This document shows positions 49,493-59,635 of a stretch of 64,000 bases of DNA, in pieces. Every line of letters begins with the position of its first letter. Positions within the stretch are counted from its first letter, which is position 1. The notes under the pieces were generated by a model. That model did not search any database. It had not been told where the DNA came from and saw nothing but the letters and a program-made list of their open reading frames with translations. The stretch covers positions 1 through 64,000 of the forward strand of contig NW_003210321.1 in NCBI RefSeq assembly GCF_000006405.1. The letters are read 5' to 3'. Position numbers and translations under genes: made by a program. The DNA comes from Perkinsus marinus ATCC 50983. Lineage: Eukaryota > Perkinsozoa > Perkinsida > Perkinsidae.

Positions 49493-49790
49493 ATGGCCGA
49501 TGATCAGTACAGTCTTGCCCGATGGGGCCACTTAGGTTGGTCATCGTAGGTACCAGAGACTCCGATATGACCAGTGTTGCGTATAGCCCTGTTAGTAGGC
49601 GGCAAGTGGATGCCACCCATGGTACTCGGATGGAACTCCTCACACTGGCAGAGCAACACTGCCGAACGGTCATAGACCGACTGTTAAGGCTTCTGTGGCG
49701 GACATGCTGTGGTCGAAGCATGAAGGCTTCACGACGTCGTTGCATTTCGGGATGATCGCAAGCTCATAGCGACGGGGGATGGATCGGGAC

Positions 49791-49826
<36 letters not shown>

Positions 49827-50210
49827 GGATCGGAAGGCGCTATAAATGAGAAAGGTCATGCGGTACGGTTGAAAACTGAAGACGAAAATGTCAGATAGAG
49901 ATCGCTATGATATCGCATTTAGCGGCAGTAGAGGTATAAAGTAGCGATGGTGGGGTATGGAAGATGTGCAAGCATCCCCGCCTCTCTGTAGGATTCAGAC
50001 AATGATCGCATCACTTCCAGAAGAATGTCGCTATTCTCTGTGGATGCTGGATGTATTTCGAACAATTCGTATTGGGTGTTTGCTGGTCGTAATGAAAAAG
50101 TGGTGAAGGCATTGGGTCATATCAACTCTAGGATTACCGCTGAGGTCCTCACAGAGCAACAGATGCTCCCTTGTATGGGCCTGTTGGAGATGTTTGATCA
50201 GCAGCTCTGA
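49493..50210 (+). pseudogene. UTP15-like WD40 gene, apparently missing its middle
   Basis: Near 49540-49600 the sequence encodes MTSVAYSPVSRRQV, and near 49730-49792 VVAFRDDRKLIATGDGSGQ, a WD40 blade in the style of the first blades of the small-subunit processome protein UTP15. A (TAG)n run follows. An exon at about 50024-50210 then encodes ITAEVLTEQQMLPCMGLLEM, resembling the UTP15 C-terminal helices. The five or so WD repeats expected between are absent, so it looks like an internally deleted gene, or a collapse at the microsatellite. The first exon joins are not resolved and family assignment is tentative. Confidence 0.35.
49793..49826 (+). repeat. (TAG)n microsatellite
   Basis: About eleven uninterrupted GTA/TAG units, immediately after the WD40 coding segment. 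The first GTAG could serve as a splice donor, so the microsatellite would start at the exon boundary. Confidence 0.95.
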
Positions 50211-50773
50211 ACGGAGTCCCGTCCTTCCATCACCCTCCCACTACGTCAATGTAGGTGGTATACTACTGCATGGTGTGTTACTTCAACTTTCACACAGGAG
50301 GAGTTTTGCGTTGTAGTTATAGTCCTAGCCTATATGAGTTGCAGCAATTGTCCCAGATCGTGGTGAATCTATAGCAGCGGGTTAGCAGGGCAGTAGCCAC
50401 AGCCATATTCCTGATGTTGTCACTCTCGTCATGCAGTTTACCCACAGTCAGTATCCCTCCATCCAAGACTAGACCAACGGAGCGTCGCAATGTTAGAATA
50501 CAGAGCACTCCTTATAATGTCGGTCGGACTTTGTAGCGGTTCCATAGTGGTCGTATTTGTGGTGGGCTACTAGAGTGGTTGGCTGGGCGAGCGCTGATAT
50601 TCTTTGCAGGTTCGCAATGTTCGAGTGCAAGTGAGGAACACGTCGAATTTCTCGGTAGGCAAGCGCTGATCTTAAAGACGGTGTGGGTTAGTGGCTGACT
50701 TCACTTGCTTACTGGTTTCTCACTTGAGTTGTGTGAATTTATGATGAAGTGTATATCCTCTCTGAGTGCTTCA

Positions 50774-53120
50774 GGCGCAAATTTCTGAGGTTGATCTGAT
50801 CCCAGAAGATCCTATACATCCAACAGAAGGGGAGATCCTGGCCTTTCTCAAGTGAATTTCATGGCGCGTGACAGAGATCACTGAGCTACTTCTAGGAAAG
50901 TGACCCCTCATATGCTGGAGGAACTCACTAAGGCGTCTTCGGGTGTTGGTTTTGGCGGCATCTCGGTAGTCTTGGTGGAATCTTCGCTGTGCGCGGTGTC
51001 TGCTTGGAACAGGTTGACCCTGTCATCACAGCTAGTGGCGTTGGTGAGGTTGAGTATGGTCATGAAACGGTGGAGGTGGTGAGGCGGTTCGCCAACAGAA
51101 TGTTGATGTCTGACCACTCGCTCGCTGAAAGCGGCATTGATAAATGTAAAAGAGGGCCGCTCCGTCCTCTTATTGTTGGGGGTGTTGGAGCCCGTGATGA
51201 CAGGTACTTGCATATGTTGGTCGGGGAATGGTTTGGTCCTTGCGGGAGGGCTGGGATTTCGTGAGCAGCGTGGTGGATGGGGTGCTGGAAAGGATACAGT
51301 AATGGAAGAAGGCGGAGCGAAGCAGAATGTGATGAGGTGTTCAGCATCATATCGTGGTCTGGCGGCCTTTCCGACATGATGATAACTCTAAAGGAGCGTT
51401 GATTCCCTCGAGGGAGTTGGAAATTTTTGGAAGTGTAGGGAAGGGGAGGTGGATTTTGGGAGGTGTCCTCAGGCCACCTCAGTGTCCATTCACCCACACC
51501 GGCCCTCGGTGCTGGCGGCGGGTACTAGCTATGGTCAGGTCTACGTATGGGATTTGGAAAGGTAGTCTCTGTGTAGGGCTCAGCATGACATTGGAGTAGG
51601 TCTGGTGAGAGTATGCAGGAGCAAGGAAAGGTGTTGGGAGATAAGACGGAGTTGATATCGGATGCCTTGGTATGCCGACGCAGGAGACTGCCCCGCTGCG
51701 GGCTGCTATTCGATGATACCCTCATCTACGGGGTTGTGACATTGAGAACTCCAAGTTCAGGTTTTCCGGACGGTAGCTGATCGGAAGTATGGCCTCGGGG
51801 AAGGTGTCTATAGCCTCCAGTGGTTGCCTCGATCCCTTGATGGCCACATGTAGCCTCGCTATGGTTCGGCTATGGGCGGCAGCCACCCCTAGTAGGGTAT
51901 CGGACTTGGACATGCTCCTCTGTGCATCGAGTACTGACGGTAAATGCCTCGTGTGGGACCCATGGGCACGAGGCGGGGGGCATGGCCATCCGGTCCCTGT
52001 GACGGGGTTCGTCATACCTCGGAAGAAGGCTAATCGGTGGATGGACCGTGACAGCATGCTGGAAGGTGACCATCGTGATCAGCGGCGATGGAGATGGGAT
52101 GGTCACTAGGTTGCCGAAGTATGGCGGCTCCTATCGCTGATGATGCTGCTCTTACGCATTGTATTGTTGGTGGAGAGGCTGGTAGTGTGGCCAGTAGGTG
52201 TCGGGTGCCGGGATCGAACTTGGGACCTTTTTTGGGTAGGGATTCCTCTGAGGCTGAATGACTTATTCACGAGAGAGCAAATGCATGTTAGCTCACAGTG
52301 AGGGTCTCTCACCCTACAGCGCCATGTTAATGCTCCATAGATATACGTGGAAGAGTGACGCCATGGGTGTATTGAGGGGAGTGCCGGAGGAAGGCCGACA
52401 GAAGTTGGTCATGCATGTCGAGGCTTACTGTGCCCTGCAGGGCATTACCCAGATCACATCAGAGATCATTTACGGGTCGGTGGCTGTAGGAAGCGTTGAG
52501 ACCGAACCTACACCATTTTTTAAGGAATTTTCTGTTACCCGTTTTGTAGTATGAAGAACCAGCAGACTGTGGGAAGGCTATACTGCTTGGAGGTCCACAA
52601 TCAGGTCCCAGCCGCCGAGCTCGTTGACATATCCGGCCCCAGGGAAGTCCTCAGCATGCCAGGGCCACACCCTCTCCACGCCGGTCACAACAGTAGCCTT
52701 CTCCCCTTTTGTATCGAGGGCCTATGCTACTGGAGGGGCTGATGGCAAGGTTATGATCTTCAATGTGGGTGGGGTGTGGTATGACGAGCCTACTGGCAGT
52801 TTTAGGGCTTGGTCGGGACCGCAGTATTGACAATATGGCCTTTCATGGGAGCTACAGGGGAGGGTACTCCTTCCGTTACCTCGATCAGTTGGTCCTGTAG
52901 CCGTCCGGCTGTGCTCGGGGTGGCCCTCGTTACTGAGCGAGGAGGGGCCGGCGGTGTGGTCTTTTATGACCTCGCGAGGCCTGGTCCATGCGTGCCGGTA
53001 GTGGCACTTGAGATGGAGGGAGGCTGTGTGGCTTTATCCAGCAATCCGACCCAGAGGCAGCTGTGGACGGCTGTGAATGGTAAGGGCGAGGCGCAAATGC
53101 TCAGGGTTGGACACGGGTAG
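50774..53120 (+). CDS. Dynein-2 intermediate chain, WDR34/DYNC2I2-like
   Basis: WD40 subunit of the retrograde intraflagellar-transport motor. The N-terminal exons encode EVDLIPEDPIHPTEGEILAF and TPHMLEELTKASSG. WD blades follow: TSVSIHPHRPSVLAAGTSYG with QVYVWDLE near 51500, LCASSTDGKCLVWDPW near 51930, TTVAFSPFVSRAYATGGADG with KVMIFN near 52700, and SISWSCSRPAVLGVALV with GVVFYDLARP near 52890. The stop is at 53120. Order and spacing match WDR34 better than cytoplasmic dynein intermediate chains. A cilium or flagellum is implied. The 5' end is not fixed; an exon near 50610 may precede. An antisense T-arm relic lies in an intron at 52205. Confidence 0.7.
52203..52230 (-). pseudogene. tRNA T-arm relic in WDR34-like gene
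   Basis: Minus-strand CCAAG TTCGATC CCGGC with one stem mismatch. No matching acceptor or anticodon arm was found. It lies in non-coding sequence between WD40 exons, antisense to the gene. Confidence 0.35.
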
Positions 53121-54229
53121 GAGGCCCCTCTACTCCGGCTTTATGGAATTTCCTCCTCTAGACTGAGCGACCGTGTAGTGGGCGAAGAGAAAGCGTTGAG
53201 GGCCTTGCTAGAGGCGGGTTGGGTACGTTGATGAGTTGCCATGTCTCACGGTGGTCGATGGTTGAGGTGTTGGGTTATAGCTTTCATTAATAGGAGGTAG
53301 TAGCAGGGTCGGCTCGACCCGGTCGAGTAAGGCATCACCACGGGGCGTGGTCAGCTATTGATGTTCCTTTCACGACAAGGGTGCACACCGCTGTGATTGT
53401 CAGCCGGTTTTGGAGTATACTCCTCCCCGGCATCGACTTTGTGGCTTTTAACTACCAGCGTTTCCTTTGGTGTGGTGACGCTCCTACTCGTGCTAAGTCT
53501 TGGGTCAGTCTTAAGAGCAGGGAAACACCAGCGGTTGGTATACTCGGTGGTTGAAGTTGATTTTTCATGGCCGTTCTCTTCTGGCCGTCCGCCCTTTTGC
53601 GAATCTACGAAGATAAGGAGACAGCGGAGTGATTGCACTGATGTCAGCTTCTAGCCCATTGAATGATGATGAAGAAGGAAAGGAAGAAGAGGAGGAGGAG
53701 GGGACTGATGTGTTCGCTACTGCCAGCTCTGCGTAGGTTGTAGGGCTCCACAAGGCTACGGCCATCCGTGCTAATGGTCAGGTTACAGCCACGAATCACC
53801 GGTGTTGTGATCCGCTCCCGAAGCTCCTCCTCTACTGCAGGGAGTGGTATGGTCGCTACTAGGACCTCGAGGGTCGATAGGATTCTAGACTTGCCCTTTG
53901 AAATGCTGCAGGGCCCCTTGTCGTACGTCAACCTGGCTCGTGGTTTCTCTTATTTTGCATTTCTGGTTGATGAAAATTATCAAGGAGGCCAGACTTTGGG
54001 ATTCATAGAGGTCTCGAGAAGTGGACCAAAATCATCTTCCGTTCTAGATGGATTTCGAACTCTGTGGAAGTGCTCATCACGTCGGAGAAAATGACGTTGG
54101 AGTATTCGTCTCGTAGTTGAGACTGTGAGTACCCTTGATATCGATCATAATGTAAATCACGGCTGAATCTCGACGAGATGCCTGCGGCTTCATCGCCGTC
54201 TGTGTGAAGGTTCCTCGACGTTCCTTCCC

Positions 54230-55544
54230 TTGAGAGAGTCAGCACAGTGTGCGCCGCCCTCTACACGGCGTCAAGGCAGAGCTCAGTGTGGATGCGTTAT
54301 TCGAGTACGATGTGGCAAAGGAGTGGTATTGGAAATCACTCTCATCATCATCCCAGAGATCGAGGATCCCATCGAGGGTCGTCAACAGTGCATGTACCGC
54401 AGTGGAGTCCGCTACGACGGCATGTACATCTCCAAATGCCAATACACCAGGCGGATCCAAGAGGGAGCCTCTCTAACCGACAACCGTAGACGTCTGGTGG
54501 TCACCTACTACCGTCTCTTGAGGTACTAAGCAGTGGCTCGTGGTCATGGTGCTCGATGTTGGCTTCTATCAGGTTCCTCCCTTCCGGCAAGCTCTTGATG
54601 CTACGTTGTGAGCCGGCCCAGCTACCAACGCAGTCTCAGCTCCAATCGAAGCACTCGAACTCGTAAGCCCTGTTAAGACTAATTGCAATGAAGTAGAAAT
54701 TATTAGAAGAATATGTTCTTCTGTTCAGAGGCCTACCCGATGCTGTAGTGAGGAATCTGGAGATAGCCAAGGCGGCGAACAAGCCAGTGAAGGACGCTAT
54801 CGATGTGAGCATATACGCCCCATTGTGGAGATACTTTCTCTAGTTGCTCCGGGACTATGATGTCGATCGTGGGTTCGTTGGAGTGACTTCCAGCCGACAA
54901 CAGAAGATCATCGACGGTGTCGCGGAATGCAAATGGAGTTATCCAGAGGGCGACAAGGTGAGTGACGCCCTTGAAAACTACTATGATTGTACGATGTTTT
55001 TAGAGTGTGGTGGAGTTCTCATTCATTGATGGCGATGAGCGATGGGTTGGGTCGTTGGGCGTGGAAGCCGCCAAGACCAGGCCGGGTTATCGACTGAAAT
55101 GGCAAAGGTGAGTAGTACCCCAAATATCACACACCATCTTCATCAGCTATCGTTACTGGTCGAGGCGGGCCCTGGTCGAGAGGCTTGCGGATGAGCGTAC
55201 AGTCCGACGGGAGCTCCTGCTGACCCAGCTCAGGAGGGCTAATGCCCGTATTGGTGGGACCAGCCTTATTGCCACTGAGTGTATTCACCTTTACGGTTTT
55301 TCAGATGGAAATGTCGTGTTGGCTGATGTTCTTCGAGACCTCGAGCAGATGGATGACGATTTTCCAGAAGAGGACAATTCCATCCTCGACGGATTGAGTA
55401 CTCGCGTTGCTTCGCTCCGCCTTTTTTCATATTCGCCCTGCAGATCCCCCGCCTGATTTGGTCGAGGAGATCAAGTTGCCGAATCGTGAGCATTTCCCTC
55501 CTTTCCGGTTCAAGATGTTCAAACAGTTGTCACACTTGTTCTAG
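54230..55544 (+). CDS. F-box protein, FBXO9/Pof7-like C-terminal region
   Basis: Probable substrate adaptor of SCF ubiquitin ligases. Exons: up to 54522, then 54573-54662, 54729-54804, 54844-54957, 55004-55107, 55147-55397 and 55444-55544, with phases consistent throughout. The conserved FBXO9-type block is YRSGVRYDGMYISKCQYTR, then VTYYRLLRFLPSGKLLML across the first junction. The beta-rich region after the F-box follows (DYDVDRGFVGV, FIDGDERWVGSLG, YRLKWQSYRYW). The C-terminus is specific to this protein. The N-terminal F-box is not located with confidence; LDLPFEMLQ near 53890 is a candidate. The 5' limit given is only that of the open frame. Confidence 0.65.
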
Positions 55545-55790
55545 AGTAGCTTGCTATGACTATTTGTTGTCGGTCTGCTTGTTCTGCCATCTGCGTCGAG
55601 TTCAGTAATAGAAGTGCTTCTCGCGAATGTCCGACTGAAAATATGCCGAGAGACCCTCACTCTTGGCGACATGGAAAAAAACTGTATTTCTTCTTGTGTT
55701 GAAATCGATGAGTCTATGCCTTCCGGAAGGGCTGGCTTAGGTTGAGAAGTTTGGTTTTAATGACTAGAGCTTGTTTGCTGGTCACTGACT

Positions 55791-58151
55791 ATGGCCCCTT
55801 TCCCGAGCAGGCCATCAGGGCCGTCTTACGCCCCTCCCAATATCTACTGTCCACGAGTATTACGGGGACAGTACTGGCTAGAGAGGAAGTCCGGCTACCA
55901 CGCCGACAGGACCCGTGGAGGACCACCGCAGCCTCATAGCGGTCGTGCTGGCCCCAGCGAGACTGTGACTTATAGCTCGAGTACCGCATACGGTGTTGAG
56001 CCCATGGATGGTGGGTGGTATGACGATTGTGAAAATGGTCATGGCTACGACCACGTCTACTCCCAGGGTGTAGAGCCTCAGGCTTGTGATGATGGTGAAT
56101 ACTACATCGACACCAGGTGGGCGAATGACCAAGATGGTCTTGATGAGCAATGCTCTAGTCCCCACTGTTACGACAACGTCCAGTGTACTGGGTCGTATTA
56201 CTCTCAACGTGCTCACTCTTGGCAGCAGCAGGAGCAAGCTGTGTCCGGTGCTTGGCCTCGGGACGGTGCGTACTCAGGAGGGCGCTGTCAAGAAACGATC
56301 CATGAGGAGGGAGTTTGTGGTGGAAGGAGCAACCACGATAATGGAGATTCGTCGTCTGCGAGATATAGTGAGCGGACAGTGAGGGAGGGTCCGATTGGAA
56401 ACTCTGGTGGTGGTCGGAGTGAATTGGAGTGGCAATGGCAACGACGAAGAGACGAAAGTTATGACGAGCGGGATGAGTCTAATCACGACCACAAGCATCG
56501 AGGTAGGAGGAGGAGTAGCAGTCGTCATTCGCATGGTAGCTATCGAAAGAGTTCCCGTCATCATAGTCATCATCGTCGACGGGATGAGCGGCGGGAGAGG
56601 CGAGATCGCGATGACCACAAGAAATTGCATCGTAATCATAGTCATCAGCGTCGTCGATTGAGGGTCGGTAGTGACCACGAGCATGGAGCCAGTGGTGACC
56701 GTCCTCGCGGCCACCATGGACGACGGGATCGCCATGGTGGCCGTGATGGTTCGGGTGGACATCGGGAGAGGAGACGATCTCGTTGTAGTCGAGGGGAACA
56801 ACATCGACACCATAGGAGGAGGCAGGGCTCGGTGGAAGGCAGCCAGAGGAGCCCTAAGGGTGGTAAGGATATGGCTCGTGGAGTAGCAGAGCATCGACAG
56901 TCCTCGAGAAGGAGGAGGCATAGGAGGAGATCTGAAAGCCGCTACCGCGATGGTGCGTCAACTGAGTCCGGTGGTGACGCGGGGAGGGTCGGTGAGCTGA
57001 ATCGACGTCGGGATGATCTGGTGGAGCAGCTGGTCGAGTTGGTGAAGGAAATCACTTACGTTGAGAAGAAAAGTGAGCATCGGCTGCCCCCGACGGTTAT
57101 CCATAGCACAAGTACTAGTGCTAGCTCTGTCAAACTGCGAGCTACCCCGACAATACCGTTCCCTAGTGAGGATGGTGGGCCGGCTCACACACCTTATACT
57201 CCACCCCTGCCACAGTCGACTGCTACTGTAGCGGAGAAATCATGGCGAGAGCGGCATTGGAGCCAATACACGCCCGGTGCTCAGGCTGAGATAGCTGCTA
57301 TTGAGGCTGGCTACTACGGCTCCATCTATGGCAGGCCGGCACCAATCCTTGACTATTCCCAACGCAGGGAGGAGTGGAAGGAGGAGGAGGACCTATCGCC
57401 TAGGAGCCTGGCCGCCCGAGGGAACCTTTGGCCATCTCGAAGGGACTATTATAAGGCTAGCGACTCGGTAGGGCAAGAAGTGGTAGATGATGTCGTCCAT
57501 TGTGATCCGGAGGGTTCAGAGCAGAGGCGAGATGTGTGGTATAGAAGGAAGTGGATGGAAGATGCTTGTGATGATGAATGCTATTATACTGATCATATAG
57601 ACCAATGTGCGTTGGAGGAGAGGGTGATGGCATTCGAGTACGACGCCATTGATGTCGATGCTGCGACCCTTGGCGACCAGCAGGAGGTCTCCAGCAGTGT
57701 TGACGTCGAGTATTCGCTGAACGATAAGAGGGCAGTTGTGCCAGCAGGGAAGGGTGATGAGCATAACAACATGCTTGCGGCTACAGAGGTTGTTGGTGGT
57801 ATCGCGGAAACGATCTGCGATGATGTACTTCTTGGCTCGGGTGAGGGCTCTATGTGTGAGAGGGTGATAGTAGAAGGAGGAGAGGGAGATGGTTTGGTTC
57901 AGCCGTGCTGTTGCTCTACAGCAGTGGTGGAGGATGGTGGAGTTGACGACAGAGTGATAACTGAATGCCGTAAGGACTCTGATGATTTTGTAACGGTGTC
58001 CAGCTTTGTTGATGCGGAGGAACCCCAATTAAATATCGATGTTACGTGTATGAGCACGTCAGAGCGCTTGATGAGGCTCTTCGTGCTCGGTGATGATTAT
58101 GATAATCTACCACCACCTCCACCGCTGATGCAGTCCCGGGGAAGTCGGTGA
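55791..58151 (+). CDS. Arg/His/Ser-rich low-complexity protein
   Basis: Uninterrupted 786-codon frame from ATG 55791, unusual in a window where most genes are cut into exons of about 100 nt. Residues about 1-210 are polar and rich in Gly, Tyr and Ser. Residues about 220-390 are a basic RS/RH domain with runs such as RRRSSSRHSHGS and HHSHHRRRDERRERRDRDD. A short coiled-coil-like segment (DDLVEQLVELVKEI) follows, and the last 250 residues are acidic. The composition recalls SR-related splicing or nuclear-speckle proteins, but no RRM is visible, so function is not assigned. Long ORFs on the other strand are shadows of this composition. Confidence 0.7.
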   Translation: MAPFPSRPSGPSYAPPNIYCPRVLRGQYWLERKSGYHADRTRGGPPQPHSGRAGPSETVTYSSSTAYGVEPMDGGWYDDCENGHGYDHVYSQGVEPQACDDGEYYIDTRWANDQDGLDEQCSSPHCYDNVQCTGSYYSQRAHSWQQQEQAVSGAWPRDGAYSGGRCQETIHEEGVCGGRSNHDNGDSSSARYSERTVREGPIGNSGGGRSELEWQWQRRRDESYDERDESNHDHKHRGRRRSSSRHSHGSYRKSSRHHSHHRRRDERRERRDRDDHKKLHRNHSHQRRRLRVGSDHEHGASGDRPRGHHGRRDRHGGRDGSGGHRERRRSRCSRGEQHRHHRRRQGSVEGSQRSPKGGKDMARGVAEHRQSSRRRRHRRRSESRYRDGASTESGGDAGRVGELNRRRDDLVEQLVELVKEITYVEKKSEHRLPPTVIHSTSTSASSVKLRATPTIPFPSEDGGPAHTPYTPPLPQSTATVAEKSWRERHWSQYTPGAQAEIAAIEAGYYGSIYGRPAPILDYSQRREEWKEEEDLSPRSLAARGNLWPSRRDYYKASDSVGQEVVDDVVHCDPEGSEQRRDVWYRRKWMEDACDDECYYTDHIDQCALEERVMAFEYDAIDVDAATLGDQQEVSSSVDVEYSLNDKRAVVPAGKGDEHNNMLAATEVVGGIAETICDDVLLGSGEGSMCERVIVEGGEGDGLVQPCCCSTAVVEDGGVDDRVITECRKDSDDFVTVSSFVDAEEPQLNIDVTCMSTSERLMRLFVLGDDYDNLPPPPPLMQSRGSR

Positions 58152-58507
58152 AAGGTGGACGACAAGAGGAGCAGTGTCATAGAAGAAGTAACGATAAATG
58201 AGCCATCCCCCAGTGAGTCCATGATGGCGTTGTCAACGCTGACGTCCTCGTTTATAAGGTTCCACGACTGATGCTGGTATCATGGAATGTAGCATATCAC
58301 ACTTTATCTATAACGTGAGGTCTTCTCGCAGCGTGTGCAGGAGCATGTGTTTCCTAGCAGGTACTCGTCGAGTGAATTCCTGTCCAATCAAGCCGGTTCA
58401 TTGCCCCGCCTGTATTCCGAGACCAAGTGCTGCCGCAGTGATTTGTTTGATTTCAATCGACTAGAAATTGTGTTCAACGGTTAGGAATTTCTCAGTCAAC
58501 TTTACTG

Positions 58508-59420
58508 ATGGACAATGACAAAAGACTGCCTCTTCCAAATGCAGCGGATACTGGTCGGCCCTTGGTCACCGCCAACCTGTCTGTTGAGGAGCTTCTGGAC
58601 AACTTTCGGCTTCGACAGAAAATGGGCCTCATCCCCGACCGTGTGGTGCAGCTAGAGCCCAGCCAGGAGGATATACTCCGCTTATACTCGGAATCTGTGA
58701 GGGCTTATGAAGAGCTCTATGCACCTTATAGTAGGTCTGTGAAGTCCCTAAGGCACATTCCATCATTTTCAGGAGATCGCAATGACCGAAGGATCACGTC
58801 CCCGACGGCTGGGTCGGATCGCAATGCCGTGGGGGTGGGCCCGTCTTCGCCGTCGTCGAGCCCTGATGACAGCGGAAACTCGGGCAATCAACAACAACGG
58901 GGCCGCTCGGACAGCGCAGAGCTACCTGGCCTCTATGCAGAGCTCAACACTGTCAGGCGGGACAAGGCTGCATTAGAGCAACAAGTGAGAAATCATTCTC
59001 ACTGCGCTCAGTTGTGTAGGCATGCAGATAGCGTATGGTCAGGTGAGTTCCCTTAGCGAGAGCCAGATGGTCCTCAACAACCAACGCCGGCTACTAGCGG
59101 ACCAGCTAGAGACCGCCCGTGCTCAGGTCGAGCAGTGCAAAGCTGAGAACTCCCGGTTGAAGGCCGATATAGAAGTAAAGGTCTCCGGCCTTGTGACGGA
59201 TCTGCACGCATGCGCATGTGTTGAATTTCAGGCGATGAGAGAGCGGCGCCGTGACGCCAGCGGGCACGATTCGGTCCTAGCACGCGCCGTCAGCCAGTCG
59301 TCCAAGTTGGGTGGTGCTAAACTCGAGTTCTATCGAGAACAGATGAGCATCCTGGCCCGAGAGAACCAACGGCTGAAGGCTAGACTCTCAGACTACGAGA
59401 GCTGTAGACGACCCACTTGA
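58508..59420 (+). CDS. Coiled-coil protein, unidentified
   Basis: Three exons, 58508-58984, 59043-59174 and 59232-59420, total 798 nt, or 265 aa; introns are 57-58 nt. The N-terminus (NLSVEELLDNFRLRQKMGLI) is helical, a Ser/Asn/Gln-rich linker follows, and the C-terminal half is a coiled coil (LNNQRRLLADQLETARAQVE; FYREQMSILARENQRLKARL). The second intron is divisible by three and could be retained. It lies between the Arg/His-rich gene and the ligase on the same strand. No family recognised. Confidence 0.65.
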
Positions 59421-59635
59421 GTGTAAATTTAGTGACAATTTCCTGATCTTGATTTCTTGAGCTCCTCATCACTTGGCGCCACTACTTTGTGTCGGCTGTT
59501 CATGTACTTAATCGGGCCCGTATACTCGGGAAGTATACTGTTTGGTAATGGAGAATTGAATCTTTAGGAACTGCATGTTACCTTGGTTGCCCTATCGGAT
59601 CTTTTAGTCTTTTCGACATATATAATTGTCGCGTG

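Noticed and set aside
56274-58028. Long minus-strand ORFs opposite the Arg/His-rich gene
   Set aside because: They mirror low-complexity CAT/CGT codons and have no start context, splice pattern or homology.
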